From assembly GCA_016931495.1 (NCBI GenBank), contig JAFGER010000020.1, positions 1-54,459 on the forward strand: a DNA stretch of 54,459 nt, written 5' to 3'. Below are positions 29,412-37,976 of the stretch, one piece after another (position 1 is the stretch's first letter; each line of letters opens with the position of its first letter). The position numbers and the translations under genes are program-made. The DNA is from Chlorobiaceae bacterium. Its GTDB lineage: Bacteria > Bacteroidota > Chlorobiia > Chlorobiales > Chlorobiaceae. Under the pieces are notes generated by a model, which saw nothing but the letters and a program-made list of their open reading frames with translations, was not told where the DNA came from and searched no databases.

Positions 29412-30284
29412 TTACCCCCGCTTCAGATTCTGGAAAATCTTCAACGTGGCTTCAGAGAGGTTGAGGGTGTAGAAGTGGATGCCTTTGACTTTGTTGTCCA
29501 GCAGCTCCTGCACCTGGCTGGTGGCCCATTCGATGCCGATTTCGGCGACCTCCTTGTCATCCGTTGCTTCCAGCACCTTGCGGAGCAGCTTCGACGGGAT
29601 TCTTGAACCGAGGGCGAGTTCGCCCATGCGGATCATGCCTTTCTTCGTCATGATCGGCATGATGCCGGGGATGATCGGTACGGTGATGCCTGCCAGCTCG
29701 CAGCGTTCGACGTAGTCGAAGTAGTCGCGGTTGTCGAAGAAGAGCTGCGTGACGATGTAGTCGGCTCCGGCGTCAACCTTCTCCTTCAGGAATTCCAGCT
29801 CCTTCATGCGGTTCGGTGTCTCCGGGTGGCCTTCGGGGAAGCCTGCCACGCCGATGCCCATTTCGGGGAAGTTCGCCTTGATGAAGCGCACCAGGTCGAT
29901 GGCGTGCGGAAAATCCCTGATCGCCTCTTCGAGCGTTGGCACGTCGGCGGGTTTGTCGCCCCGGAGCGCCAGCACGTTGGTGATGCCGTGCTCGCGGTAG
30001 AGTTGCAGGACGCTTTCGATCTCGCTCTTCTCCGCGCCGATGCAGGTGAGGTGCGAAACGACCGTCAGGCCGGTCTCCTGCTGGATGCGCGTGACCAGGT
30101 TGTGCGTGCGCTCGCGCGTGGAGCCGCCCGCGCCGTAGGTGACGCTCACGTATGACGGGTCGAGAGGGGAGAGGTTCGAGATGGTTTCAAAGAGCTTGTC
30201 CCAGTCTTCCTGCTTTTTCGGAGGAAAAAATTCCAGGCTGAAGACCGGCCCGGTTCTGGCGTCGAGAATCTCTTTGACAAGCAT
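29412..30284 (-). CDS. metF: 5,10-methylenetetrahydrofolate reductase
   Basis: FSLEFFPPK; YVSVTYGAGGS; HLTCIGA; DYIVTQLFFDN; VPIIPGIMPI. Confidence 0.95.
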   Translation of the reverse strand: MLVKEILDARTGPVFSLEFFPPKKQEDWDKLFETISNLSPLDPSYVSVTYGAGGSTRERTHNLVTRIQQETGLTVVSHLTCIGAEKSEIESVLQLYREHGITNVLALRGDKPADVPTLEEAIRDFPHAIDLVRFIKANFPEMGIGVAGFPEGHPETPNRMKELEFLKEKVDAGADYIVTQLFFDNRDYFDYVERCELAGITVPIIPGIMPIMTKKGMIRMGELALGSRIPSKLLRKVLEATDDKEVAEIGIEWATSQVQELLDNKVKGIHFYTLNLSEATLKIFQNLKRG

Positions 30285-30379
30285 CCGGATAAGATTTTTT
30301 GCTGGTTAACGGGAAATGTCCTGAATATAGTAAATTGTTCTGTTGCTCGACGCCTGAAATAACCGCCATAACCCCTAGT

Positions 30380-32566
30380 ATGAAGCGGTATTTCCTTCCT
30401 GCTCATCCAGCGTTGCGTCTGCTTGCCTGTGCTGTCGTCGGCATCGGGTCGGCTTTCGCCTTGCCGGTTTCTCCCTTCGCCTGGCTTGCCGTGGCGCTCT
30501 TTTTCTGCCTCTTGACGGCCATTCCGCTGCTTGCCAATCGCACGCGGCTTCCGGCGGGCAACGTGTCGGCGTTGTCGGCGCTTGGCTATCACCTTGCGGT
30601 GTTCGCCGCGTTTGCGTTTCACGCCTCGGCGGCGTACCGTTTCGCGCCGTCGCCCTCCGTTCTCTCGTGGGTCGGGCGGGAGGTGATTCTTTCCGGCGTT
30701 GTGGATGAGCGCCCCGTCGAAGTCGATGGCAGGGCGCGGCTGCTGTTGAGGGCAAGCGAAGTGTTCGAGGAGGGGCGGCGGACGGCGGTCGATGAGGCGG
30801 TGAAGGTTGTCGTCCGGATGCCCCGTGACGGGCGGCTCGGAATCCGGGAGGGCGAGTTCGTCAGCGTCAAGGGGGCGCTCGGGCTGATTGCGCCCGCCTC
30901 CAACCGTGACGAGTTCGACGGGCGCTGGCACTACCGGCTGAAGGGCGTGCATTGCCAGCTTTTCTGCGCCGGGCCGTGGATGGTGCGACAGGGGCCGGAG
31001 CAATCGGGCTTCTCGCCGGTCCGGACGGTGATTAGCCCCTTGCGCGGTTACCTCACGTCAGCCATCGACGAGCACTTGCCCGATGGGGCGGAGCGGGGCT
31101 TCATCAAGGGGATGATGCTCGGCGAGCGGGAGTTTGTGCCGGAAGCGCTGTATGATGCGTTCCGGCTTACCGGTACCGCGCATGTGCTGGCCGTGTCGGG
31201 GCTGCATGTGGCGCTCCTGGCCTATGCGCTCAATCTTGTTCTTCAGCGCCTGCGGGTAACTCCGGCGGGGCGCTGGCTGTCGCTTGTCATTGTTGTGTCG
31301 GTCATTGGCCTGTACAGCTTCGTGACGGGCAACGCGCCTTCGGCCCGGCGGGCGGCGATCATGGCCTCGGTCATCATCGCCGGGAGTACGATCGGGCGGA
31401 AAAACTATGCGTTGAATTCTCTGGCCGTGGCCGATCTCGTGATTCTGGTTTTCGATCCTCTCGATCTGCTCAATCCCGGATTCCTGATGACCAATGGCGC
31501 GGTTGCGGGCATTCTTGCGGTTTATCCGTGGCTTTCCGGGGCTGTGCGCGACGGGACGGGGCTGCTGCGGCGTCTTGCGCGCTGGCTGTGGAGCGCCTTC
31601 AGCGTGAGCCTGGCAGCCATGATTGGCGTCAGCCCGGTGATCGCGTGGTATTTCGGCACCTACGCACCGTCGGGCATTCTGGCCAATGTGCCGGTGGTTT
31701 TCTTTTCAAGCCTGGCCATGTACGCCTCGTTTCCGATGATTCTGTCGCACGGGTTTGCAGGTGGCGTGGCGGAGCTTTTCGGGCTGAGCTCGTGGCTGTT
31801 CGCCCGCGTCGCGCTCCGGTTCGTCGAGCTGTTCAGCCGCCTGCCCTATGCCAGCGTTGAGGTGCAGCCCGGCCTGTTCGGCGTGGCGGTGTTTTACCTG
31901 ACCTTCGCCTTCGCCTTTCCTGCGTTACTCTCAAAAGCGTGGGGACGGCTGGTCCTTTCCGTGCTGACCGGTTTGAATCTGCTGCTCTGGCACGAACTGA
32001 TGCGTCCAGTGCCGGAGCCGCCGCGCATGGTGACGGTCAATTTCGGCAAGGATATTGCCGTTCTGCTTTTGTCGGGCAATGAAACCCTGCTGGTCGAAGA
32101 TGGTCGGAAACCGTTGGATCGGGAGCGCATCCGCCGGCAGGCGGTGGCGTGGGGGCTTGCCGCGCCAACGGCTGTGGCGGGGGTGGTTTCGCCTGGTCAC
32201 GATGAGCAGCTTCGGGCGGCAGGTGGCGGCTTTGTTACGGAATCCCGGCGGTTCGTCATCAGCCGCCCGGCTGACCGCGTGCTCAGGATCGACCGAAAGC
32301 CACGTCCGCTGCTGTTCGTTTCGGGGCTGAAGCGGCTTGAGCAGGCCGATGCGGGCGGGGCTGACGTGGTGCTCTGGCTCTATCGTTTCAGCGGAAAGGA
32401 GTGGCGCAGCCTCGATGCGTGGATCGCTTCGGCCCGTCCGCGCCGGATGCTGCTCGTGCCGGGGCCATCCATGCCGCACGTTCAGCGAGGCCTGCTCGAC
32501 CGCTTCGCATCGGAGCGCCCGGCGGTCGAGGTGCGGTCGAGGAACCGGCAGGCGGCGTGGTACTGA
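30380..32566 (+). CDS. comEC: ComEC/Rec2 family competence/DNA-transport protein
   Basis: FRLTGTAHVLAVSGLHVALLAYAL; SARRAAIMASVII. Confidence 0.88.
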   Translation: MKRYFLPAHPALRLLACAVVGIGSAFALPVSPFAWLAVALFFCLLTAIPLLANRTRLPAGNVSALSALGYHLAVFAAFAFHASAAYRFAPSPSVLSWVGREVILSGVVDERPVEVDGRARLLLRASEVFEEGRRTAVDEAVKVVVRMPRDGRLGIREGEFVSVKGALGLIAPASNRDEFDGRWHYRLKGVHCQLFCAGPWMVRQGPEQSGFSPVRTVISPLRGYLTSAIDEHLPDGAERGFIKGMMLGEREFVPEALYDAFRLTGTAHVLAVSGLHVALLAYALNLVLQRLRVTPAGRWLSLVIVVSVIGLYSFVTGNAPSARRAAIMASVIIAGSTIGRKNYALNSLAVADLVILVFDPLDLLNPGFLMTNGAVAGILAVYPWLSGAVRDGTGLLRRLARWLWSAFSVSLAAMIGVSPVIAWYFGTYAPSGILANVPVVFFSSLAMYASFPMILSHGFAGGVAELFGLSSWLFARVALRFVELFSRLPYASVEVQPGLFGVAVFYLTFAFAFPALLSKAWGRLVLSVLTGLNLLLWHELMRPVPEPPRMVTVNFGKDIAVLLLSGNETLLVEDGRKPLDRERIRRQAVAWGLAAPTAVAGVVSPGHDEQLRAAGGGFVTESRRFVISRPADRVLRIDRKPRPLLFVSGLKRLEQADAGGADVVLWLYRFSGKEWRSLDAWIASARPRRMLLVPGPSMPHVQRGLLDRFASERPAVEVRSRNRQAAWY

Positions 32567-32614
32567 GGAGAGCCGAAGCAGGGTGAAGCGCTGTTTTCAC
32601 CGTTTCATCATGCG

Positions 32615-32887
32615 CTACCCGTTCCGGCTGCTGAACAAATCATTTCTGGTCAGCGTGTCGAGAATTCTGATCACGTCGGCGGACAGGCCGGGGGGATTGA
32701 TGTTGCGCAGCACCGCGGCGAGCGTGGCGATTTTGCCCTCGATGGGCAGGAATTTGTTCACCACGACGATTCTGTTCTCCCGCACCCGGCACTCGCCGCC
32801 GACAAAGCTGCCCTTTTCGTACCGGATTTTGTGCCCGGCCGCGGAGATCGCCTCTTCGAGCAGTTCGAGCTGTTTCTGTTTTTTCAT
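32615..32887 (-). CDS. Hypothetical protein
   Basis: 90-aa ORF between converging/tandem genes with plausible composition. Confidence 0.55.
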   Translation of the reverse strand: MKKQKQLELLEEAISAAGHKIRYEKGSFVGGECRVRENRIVVVNKFLPIEGKIATLAAVLRNINPPGLSADVIRILDTLTRNDLFSSRNG

Positions 32888-32903
32888 CCGTTGTTCCGGC
32901 TTC

Positions 32904-33470
32904 TCAGCGCATCGGCTGTTGCAGGAGGTACTTGAGCACCGGCGCCGCGTGCAGCGCCTGGATCATGCCGCCCTCGAAAATCAGGCTGCGGAGCTCTTCG
33001 AGCGGCACCTCGTGGACGGTGATCTCCTCGGTCGGGTCAAGCTGCTGGTTCGTGGCGAGCGTGACCCCATCAGCCAGGAAGGAGTAGGAGAGGTTGGTCT
33101 GGATGGCCGGGTTCGGGCTCAGCTCCATCAGCGGCGTCCAGACGCCTCCGCCGTAGCCGGTCTCTTCGAGCAGCTCGCGCCGGGCGGCTTCGAGCAGCGG
33201 TTCGCCGGGTTCGAGCACACCCGCCGGAAGCTCCCACGACACCGCGCCGAGGCCGTGGCGGTACTGGCGGATGAGCACCGCCTTGCGCTCCGTGGTGATG
33301 GCCAGCACGTTGACCCACGGCGGAAATTCCTGAACGTAGTAGTCCTCGATGGTTCTGCCGTTGGAGAGCCTTACCCTGTCCTGCCGTATGGTCAGCCACG
33401 GGCGGCGGTGCAGGTAGCGTGACTCAAGGGTTTCCCACGGCCGGGGATCGTTGGGGAGCCGCGGGTTCAT
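32904..33470 (-). CDS. NUDIX hydrolase (ADP-ribose pyrophosphatase-like)
   Basis: Nudix box GVLEPGEPLLEAARRELLEETGYGG; start at 33470 overlaps upstream gene by 4 nt. Confidence 0.9.
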   Translation of the reverse strand: MNPRLPNDPRPWETLESRYLHRRPWLTIRQDRVRLSNGRTIEDYYVQEFPPWVNVLAITTERKAVLIRQYRHGLGAVSWELPAGVLEPGEPLLEAARRELLEETGYGGGVWTPLMELSPNPAIQTNLSYSFLADGVTLATNQQLDPTEEITVHEVPLEELRSLIFEGGMIQALHAAPVLKYLLQQPMR

Positions 33471-34939
33471 CCGCGCATCCTCGGATCGAGCGCGTCGCGG
33501 ATGCCGTCGCCGATCAGGTTGAAGCAGACCACGGTCGTCAGAATGGCCACGCCGGGAAAGGTTGAAATCCACCAGTGGTTGAGCAGGCTGTCGCGCCCTT
33601 CGTTGATGATGTTGCCCCAGCTTGGCGTTGGCGGCTGCACACCGAGGCCGAGGAAGGAGAGGCCGGCTTCGGTCAGAATGATGCTGCCGATGCGCAGCGT
33701 CGCGGCCACGATGACCGGCGTGAGCGTGTTGGGCATCACGTGGCGGAAGATGATGCGCGCGCTCGACAGGCCGAGCGATTTGGCCGCCAGGATGAACTCC
33801 TGCTCCTTGAGCGAGAGCACCTGCCCGCGCACGATTCGCGCTACGCCCATCCATCCGGTGAACGAGAGCGTGATGACGATCAGGTAGATCGAATTGCCGA
33901 AGGTGGCGATGATAATCAGAATGAGGAACAGCGCCGGAAAGGCGATGAGCACATCGACGATGCGCATCAGAATGCTGTCGGTCAACCCGCCGAAATAGCC
34001 CGAGGAGATGCCGATGACCGTGCCGAGCGTGACCGAGATGAGCACCACGAGAAAGCCGATGGAGAGCGAGATTCGCGAGCCGTAGAGCACGCGGCTGAAG
34101 ATGTCGCGCCCGTACTGGTCGGTGCCGAGCAGGAAGGTTCTGGTGACGATGTAGCCTGGCTTGCTGCCGCCGCCGTCGCGCACTGAACGAAGCTCGCCGA
34201 GCGGCATGCTCTTTTCCCGGACGCCCTGCCGGTAGAAAAGCCGGTCGCCTTCGACGCGGTAGCTGTCAACGAATTTCAGCCCGTAGTCACGATTTCTCGA
34301 CCGGAGCTTCTGGCTGTCGGCAATCAGCGCGTTGCTCAGTTCGGAGACCGCGTCGTCACCCTTTCTCTGCGGGATGATGACGGTGCGATGCTTGTCGAGC
34401 ACGAGCGCATCGATGCGGCTCAGCGGCGGGCGGTAGGCGGTCACCAGGAAATCCTGCTGATCGTAGGGGCTGAAGGGGGCAAGGAACGGAGCGAGGAAGG
34501 CCACCGAGTAGAGCAGGAAGATGACCACCGAGGCGACGACCGAAATAGTGTTCCGCTTGAAGGAGATCATGCCGAGCTGCCAGAGGCTCAGTTCACCCGA
34601 TCCGGCGGCCTGCTCCCGTTCGAGGTGACGGCGGTACGAGCGCCACGAAAAGCGGATGAGCAGGACGGGCACGAGCAACAGGTAGAGCGCTGCGATCCAG
34701 AATTCGAGAATCTCCGGCGTGAAGATCTGCCGGAAGTTGACGGGGGAGAGCGCCATCAGCACGAGGCCGCTCACCATCGAGCGCAGGCTGATGACGAGCA
34801 GGTCGAACCGGAGCGCCATCAGTACGATGAAAGCGGCGAACGAAAGGAAGAAAAAGAGTCCCTGAGCGGTTCTGCCGGCTTTCAGCAGGCCAAGACCGGG
34901 CACGATGCGATACCAGACTGGTGGTCGTTGAGCAGACAT
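33467..34939 (-). CDS. ABC transporter permease (OppC/DppC type) with N-terminal extension
   Basis: LLGTDQYGRDIFSRVLYGSRISLSIGF; EEAxxxG-like loop KEQEFILAAKSLGLSSARIIFRHVMPN. Confidence 0.9.
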   Translation of the reverse strand: MSAQRPPVWYRIVPGLGLLKAGRTAQGLFFFLSFAAFIVLMALRFDLLVISLRSMVSGLVLMALSPVNFRQIFTPEILEFWIAALYLLLVPVLLIRFSWRSYRRHLEREQAAGSGELSLWQLGMISFKRNTISVVASVVIFLLYSVAFLAPFLAPFSPYDQQDFLVTAYRPPLSRIDALVLDKHRTVIIPQRKGDDAVSELSNALIADSQKLRSRNRDYGLKFVDSYRVEGDRLFYRQGVREKSMPLGELRSVRDGGGSKPGYIVTRTFLLGTDQYGRDIFSRVLYGSRISLSIGFLVVLISVTLGTVIGISSGYFGGLTDSILMRIVDVLIAFPALFLILIIIATFGNSIYLIVITLSFTGWMGVARIVRGQVLSLKEQEFILAAKSLGLSSARIIFRHVMPNTLTPVIVAATLRIGSIILTEAGLSFLGLGVQPPTPSWGNIINEGRDSLLNHWWISTFPGVAILTTVVCFNLIGDGIRDALDPRMRG

Positions 34940-35032
34940 CGGAAGTTGGGAATAAGGCTGAGTGGAGGCTCCGGTTTCTTTCGGGCACCTCTCAAAAAAA
35001 CGATACTTGCCGTTCGATTGCAAACGGCAAGA

Positions 35033-35068
35033 CGAAAAAAAAGCTGCCTTCCGGAGAAAGGCAGCTTG
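35033..35068 (-). terminator. Intrinsic terminator of rplY
   Basis: AAGCTGCCTT..AAAGGCAGCTT stem followed by T-tract on the minus strand. Confidence 0.75.
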
Positions 35069-35099
35069 ATGGGTGTCCTGCGACTGATCCGCTGGTGAA

Positions 35100-35699
35100 T
35101 CAGGCCTCTGCGGCAGCCTCTTCGGCTGTGGCTCCGGCCTCTTTTCTCGCCGCGGCGATCGCCACCACGGAGGCGTCTGCGTCGCCGAGAATCTGGATGC
35201 CTGCCGGCGCGACGGCCTGAAGATCGCCGATATGCAGCGTCTGGCCCAGTTCGAGTGCGGAGACATCGACGGTGAAGTGTTCAGGCATGGCCTCCGGCTT
35301 GCCCTTCAGGGTCAGGGTGTGCTGGTTGATCTGGAGTTTGCCGCCGCCGATCTTCACACCGGGAGCCTCACCCTCGACATGCACCGGAACCTCCATCTCC
35401 ACCACTTCGTCAGCCGAGAAGTGCTGGAAGTCGGCGTGGATGACGCGGTCGGTCACCGGGTCGAACTGCACATCCTTGATGAAGGAGCGCACGGAGTTGC
35501 CATCGGGGTACTGAAGGTCGATCAGGTGCGACTCGGAAGAGTGAACGAGCTTGTCGAGAGCGATTTCATCGACGCTGATCGCAACGGTCTCTTCTCCTTT
35601 ATGATACACGACAGCCGGAACCAGGCCCTGCTTGCGCAGCTTTGCCGCTTGATTTTTCTTCACTTCGCGAAGGTTGACAGACAATGCTCTTGTTTCCAT
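35100..35699 (-). CDS. rplY: 50S ribosomal protein L25/general stress protein Ctc
   Basis: NLREVKKNQAAKLRKQGLVPAVVY; DVQFDPVTDRVIHADFQ. Confidence 0.94.
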   Translation of the reverse strand: METRALSVNLREVKKNQAAKLRKQGLVPAVVYHKGEETVAISVDEIALDKLVHSSESHLIDLQYPDGNSVRSFIKDVQFDPVTDRVIHADFQHFSADEVVEMEVPVHVEGEAPGVKIGGGKLQINQHTLTLKGKPEAMPEHFTVDVSALELGQTLHIGDLQAVAPAGIQILGDADASVVAIAAARKEAGATAEEAAAEA

Positions 35700-35738
35700 C
35701 TTCTTCCTCTATCTCCTTTAACTGTTAACGCTTATAAA

Positions 35739-36710
35739 TTAATGATGATTGGTGATCTTGTGCGAGATGTTCTTGCTGTCGAACAGGTAGCTGACCGACT
35801 CGCCGTCATAGATTCTCTTGATGGCTTCGCCGAACAGGTTGCTGATGGTGACGATTTCCAGTTTCGGACAGTAGTCGTGCTCTGAAACCAGCGAATCGGT
35901 GACGATGACCTTTTCGAATACCGAGTTGTTGATGCGCTCGATGGCCGGGCCCGAGAGAATCGGGTGGGTGGCTGCGGCGTAAATTTTCAGGCCGCCGGCT
36001 TCCTGGATCGCCTTGGCGGCGTTGACGATGGTGCCAGCGGTGTCGATCATGTCATCGACGAGCAGCACGTTCTTGCCTTTCACGTCGCCGATGATATTCA
36101 TCACCTCGGCCACGTTGGCTCTCGGACGGCGCTTGTCAACGATCACGAGCTCGGTACCGAGTTCCGAGGCGAACTTGCGGGCCAGCTTGACGCCGCCTAC
36201 GTCGGGTGAAGCCACGACGAGGTTGTCGGCAATATCCATGTTCTTGACATGGTCGATCAGCACCACGCTCGAATAGAGGTGGTCGAAAGGAATGTCGAAA
36301 AAGCCCTGAATCTGTGGGGCGTGCAGGTCCATGGTGAGAATTCTGTCGGCTCCTGCCTGGGTGAGCAGGTTGGCTACGAGCTTGGCCGTGATGGCCACGC
36401 GAGGCTTGTCTTTCCTGTCCTGACGGGCATAACCGTAATAAGGCAGAACGGCGGTGATCCGGTGCGCGGAAGAGCGCTTGGCGGCGTCGATCATGATGAG
36501 CAGTTCCATCAGATTGTCCGCCGGTGGATTGGTGGACTGGATGATGAACATATCGGAACCCCTGATCGATTCGAAATAGTTGACCGAAATTTCGCCGTCA
36601 GAGAAGTTCTCCACTTTCGCGTCGCACAGCGGCATGCCGAGGTAGTCGGCGATTTTTTCTGCGAGTTCCGGATTGCTGCGTCCAGCGAAAATTTTAATTG
36701 GTGTTTCCAT
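35739..36710 (-). CDS. prs: Ribose-phosphate pyrophosphokinase
   Basis: GDVKGKNVLLVDDMIDTAGT PRPP signature; YYGYARQDRK. Confidence 0.96.
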   Translation of the reverse strand: METPIKIFAGRSNPELAEKIADYLGMPLCDAKVENFSDGEISVNYFESIRGSDMFIIQSTNPPADNLMELLIMIDAAKRSSAHRITAVLPYYGYARQDRKDKPRVAITAKLVANLLTQAGADRILTMDLHAPQIQGFFDIPFDHLYSSVVLIDHVKNMDIADNLVVASPDVGGVKLARKFASELGTELVIVDKRRPRANVAEVMNIIGDVKGKNVLLVDDMIDTAGTIVNAAKAIQEAGGLKIYAAATHPILSGPAIERINNSVFEKVIVTDSLVSEHDYCPKLEIVTISNLFGEAIKRIYDGESVSYLFDSKNISHKITNHH

Positions 36711-36876
36711 CGTTCACTGCTTTTTCTGATGAAACGAATTATATTACGCCTGCATCGTCGTTTATCGGGTACGGACACTCTCTGTCGCATCCGGTGCGAT
36801 ATAGGATGTTGAATATAGCAAAATGCATTGAATTACTAAGTAAATTTTCTGGCTTTCACCGGCCAGCCGACACATC

Positions 36877-37938
36877 ATGAAGATTGCAGACATCAGGGCC
36901 TTTCTCGGGCGTTATTTCGCCTCCGTCGAGCTTTCCGGATCAGACCAGACCGAAATTTCCGGTCCGGCAAAGATCGAAGAGGCCGTTTCGGGCCAGGTCA
37001 GCTTCGTGGCCAACGAGAAGTACTACCGTCACATCACCGAGAGCGGGGCCTCGCTGCTGATCGTTCATCACAAGGCTCCGGTCGGTGATGCGCCAGCAGG
37101 GATGAGTTTCCTGAAGGTCGAAGATCCCTATACCGCGTTTGTGTTCATTCTCCAGCGCTTTGCCGGGGCAAGGCGGATTGCGGAACCCGGCGTGGCGGCT
37201 TCGGCATCGGTGGCCTCCTCGGCCCGTCTCGGCGACAACGTTTCGATTGGCCAGTATGCCGTCATCGGTGAGCGCTGCGTGATCGGCGACGGTACGGTGA
37301 TCGGGCCCGGCACGGTGCTCATGGACGGCGTGACGGTTGGCTCTGGCTGCACGCTGTTTCCGCAGGTGACCATTTACGACGGTACGGTGATCGGCGAGAG
37401 GGTCACGATTCACAGCGGAACGGTGATCGGTGCTGACGGTTTCGGGTTTGCGCCGCAGAAGGACGGTTCCTATATCAAGATTCCGCAGATGGGTATCGTT
37501 CGGGTCGAAGACGATGTCGAGATCGGTGCGAACACCACCATCGATCGCGCCACGATGGGCGAGACGGTCATCGAAAAGGGGGTCAAGATTGACAACCTCG
37601 TGCAGATTGCGCACAATTGCCGGATCGGTGGTGATACCGTGATTGCTTCGCAGGCGGGAATTTCCGGCAGCGTGAAGATCGGTCGCAACTGCCTGATCGG
37701 CGGGCAGGCTGGCTTTGCCGGCCATCTTGAACTTGCCGACAGAATTTCGGTGGCGGCCAAAGCCGGGATTTCAAAATCGTTCTTGCAGTCCGGCCAGGCG
37801 ATTCGCGGCGTGCCCGCCCAGCCCATGCGCGACCAGCTCCGCCAGGAGGCGCAGATCCGTTCGCTCGGGGAGATGAAGTCTAAAATCGAGGAACTTGAGC
37901 GGAAGCTGATGGCGTTGCAAAGCCAAATTGGCGGCTGA
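36877..37938 (+). CDS. lpxD: UDP-3-O-acylglucosamine N-acyltransferase
   Basis: Left-handed beta-helix hexapeptides; [36 protein letters not shown]. Confidence 0.95.
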   Translation: MKIADIRAFLGRYFASVELSGSDQTEISGPAKIEEAVSGQVSFVANEKYYRHITESGASLLIVHHKAPVGDAPAGMSFLKVEDPYTAFVFILQRFAGARRIAEPGVAASASVASSARLGDNVSIGQYAVIGERCVIGDGTVIGPGTVLMDGVTVGSGCTLFPQVTIYDGTVIGERVTIHSGTVIGADGFGFAPQKDGSYIKIPQMGIVRVEDDVEIGANTTIDRATMGETVIEKGVKIDNLVQIAHNCRIGGDTVIASQAGISGSVKIGRNCLIGGQAGFAGHLELADRISVAAKAGISKSFLQSGQAIRGVPAQPMRDQLRQEAQIRSLGEMKSKIEELERKLMALQSQIGG

Positions 37939-37976
37939 GTTCAGGTTGCAACGGGGTTTCTGCGGTTTGTTCCTGT

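Noticed and set aside
29277-29606. 109-aa plus-strand ORF downstream of the AT-rich membrane gene
   Set aside because: Runs antisense into metF and contains a stem-loop; probably not coding.
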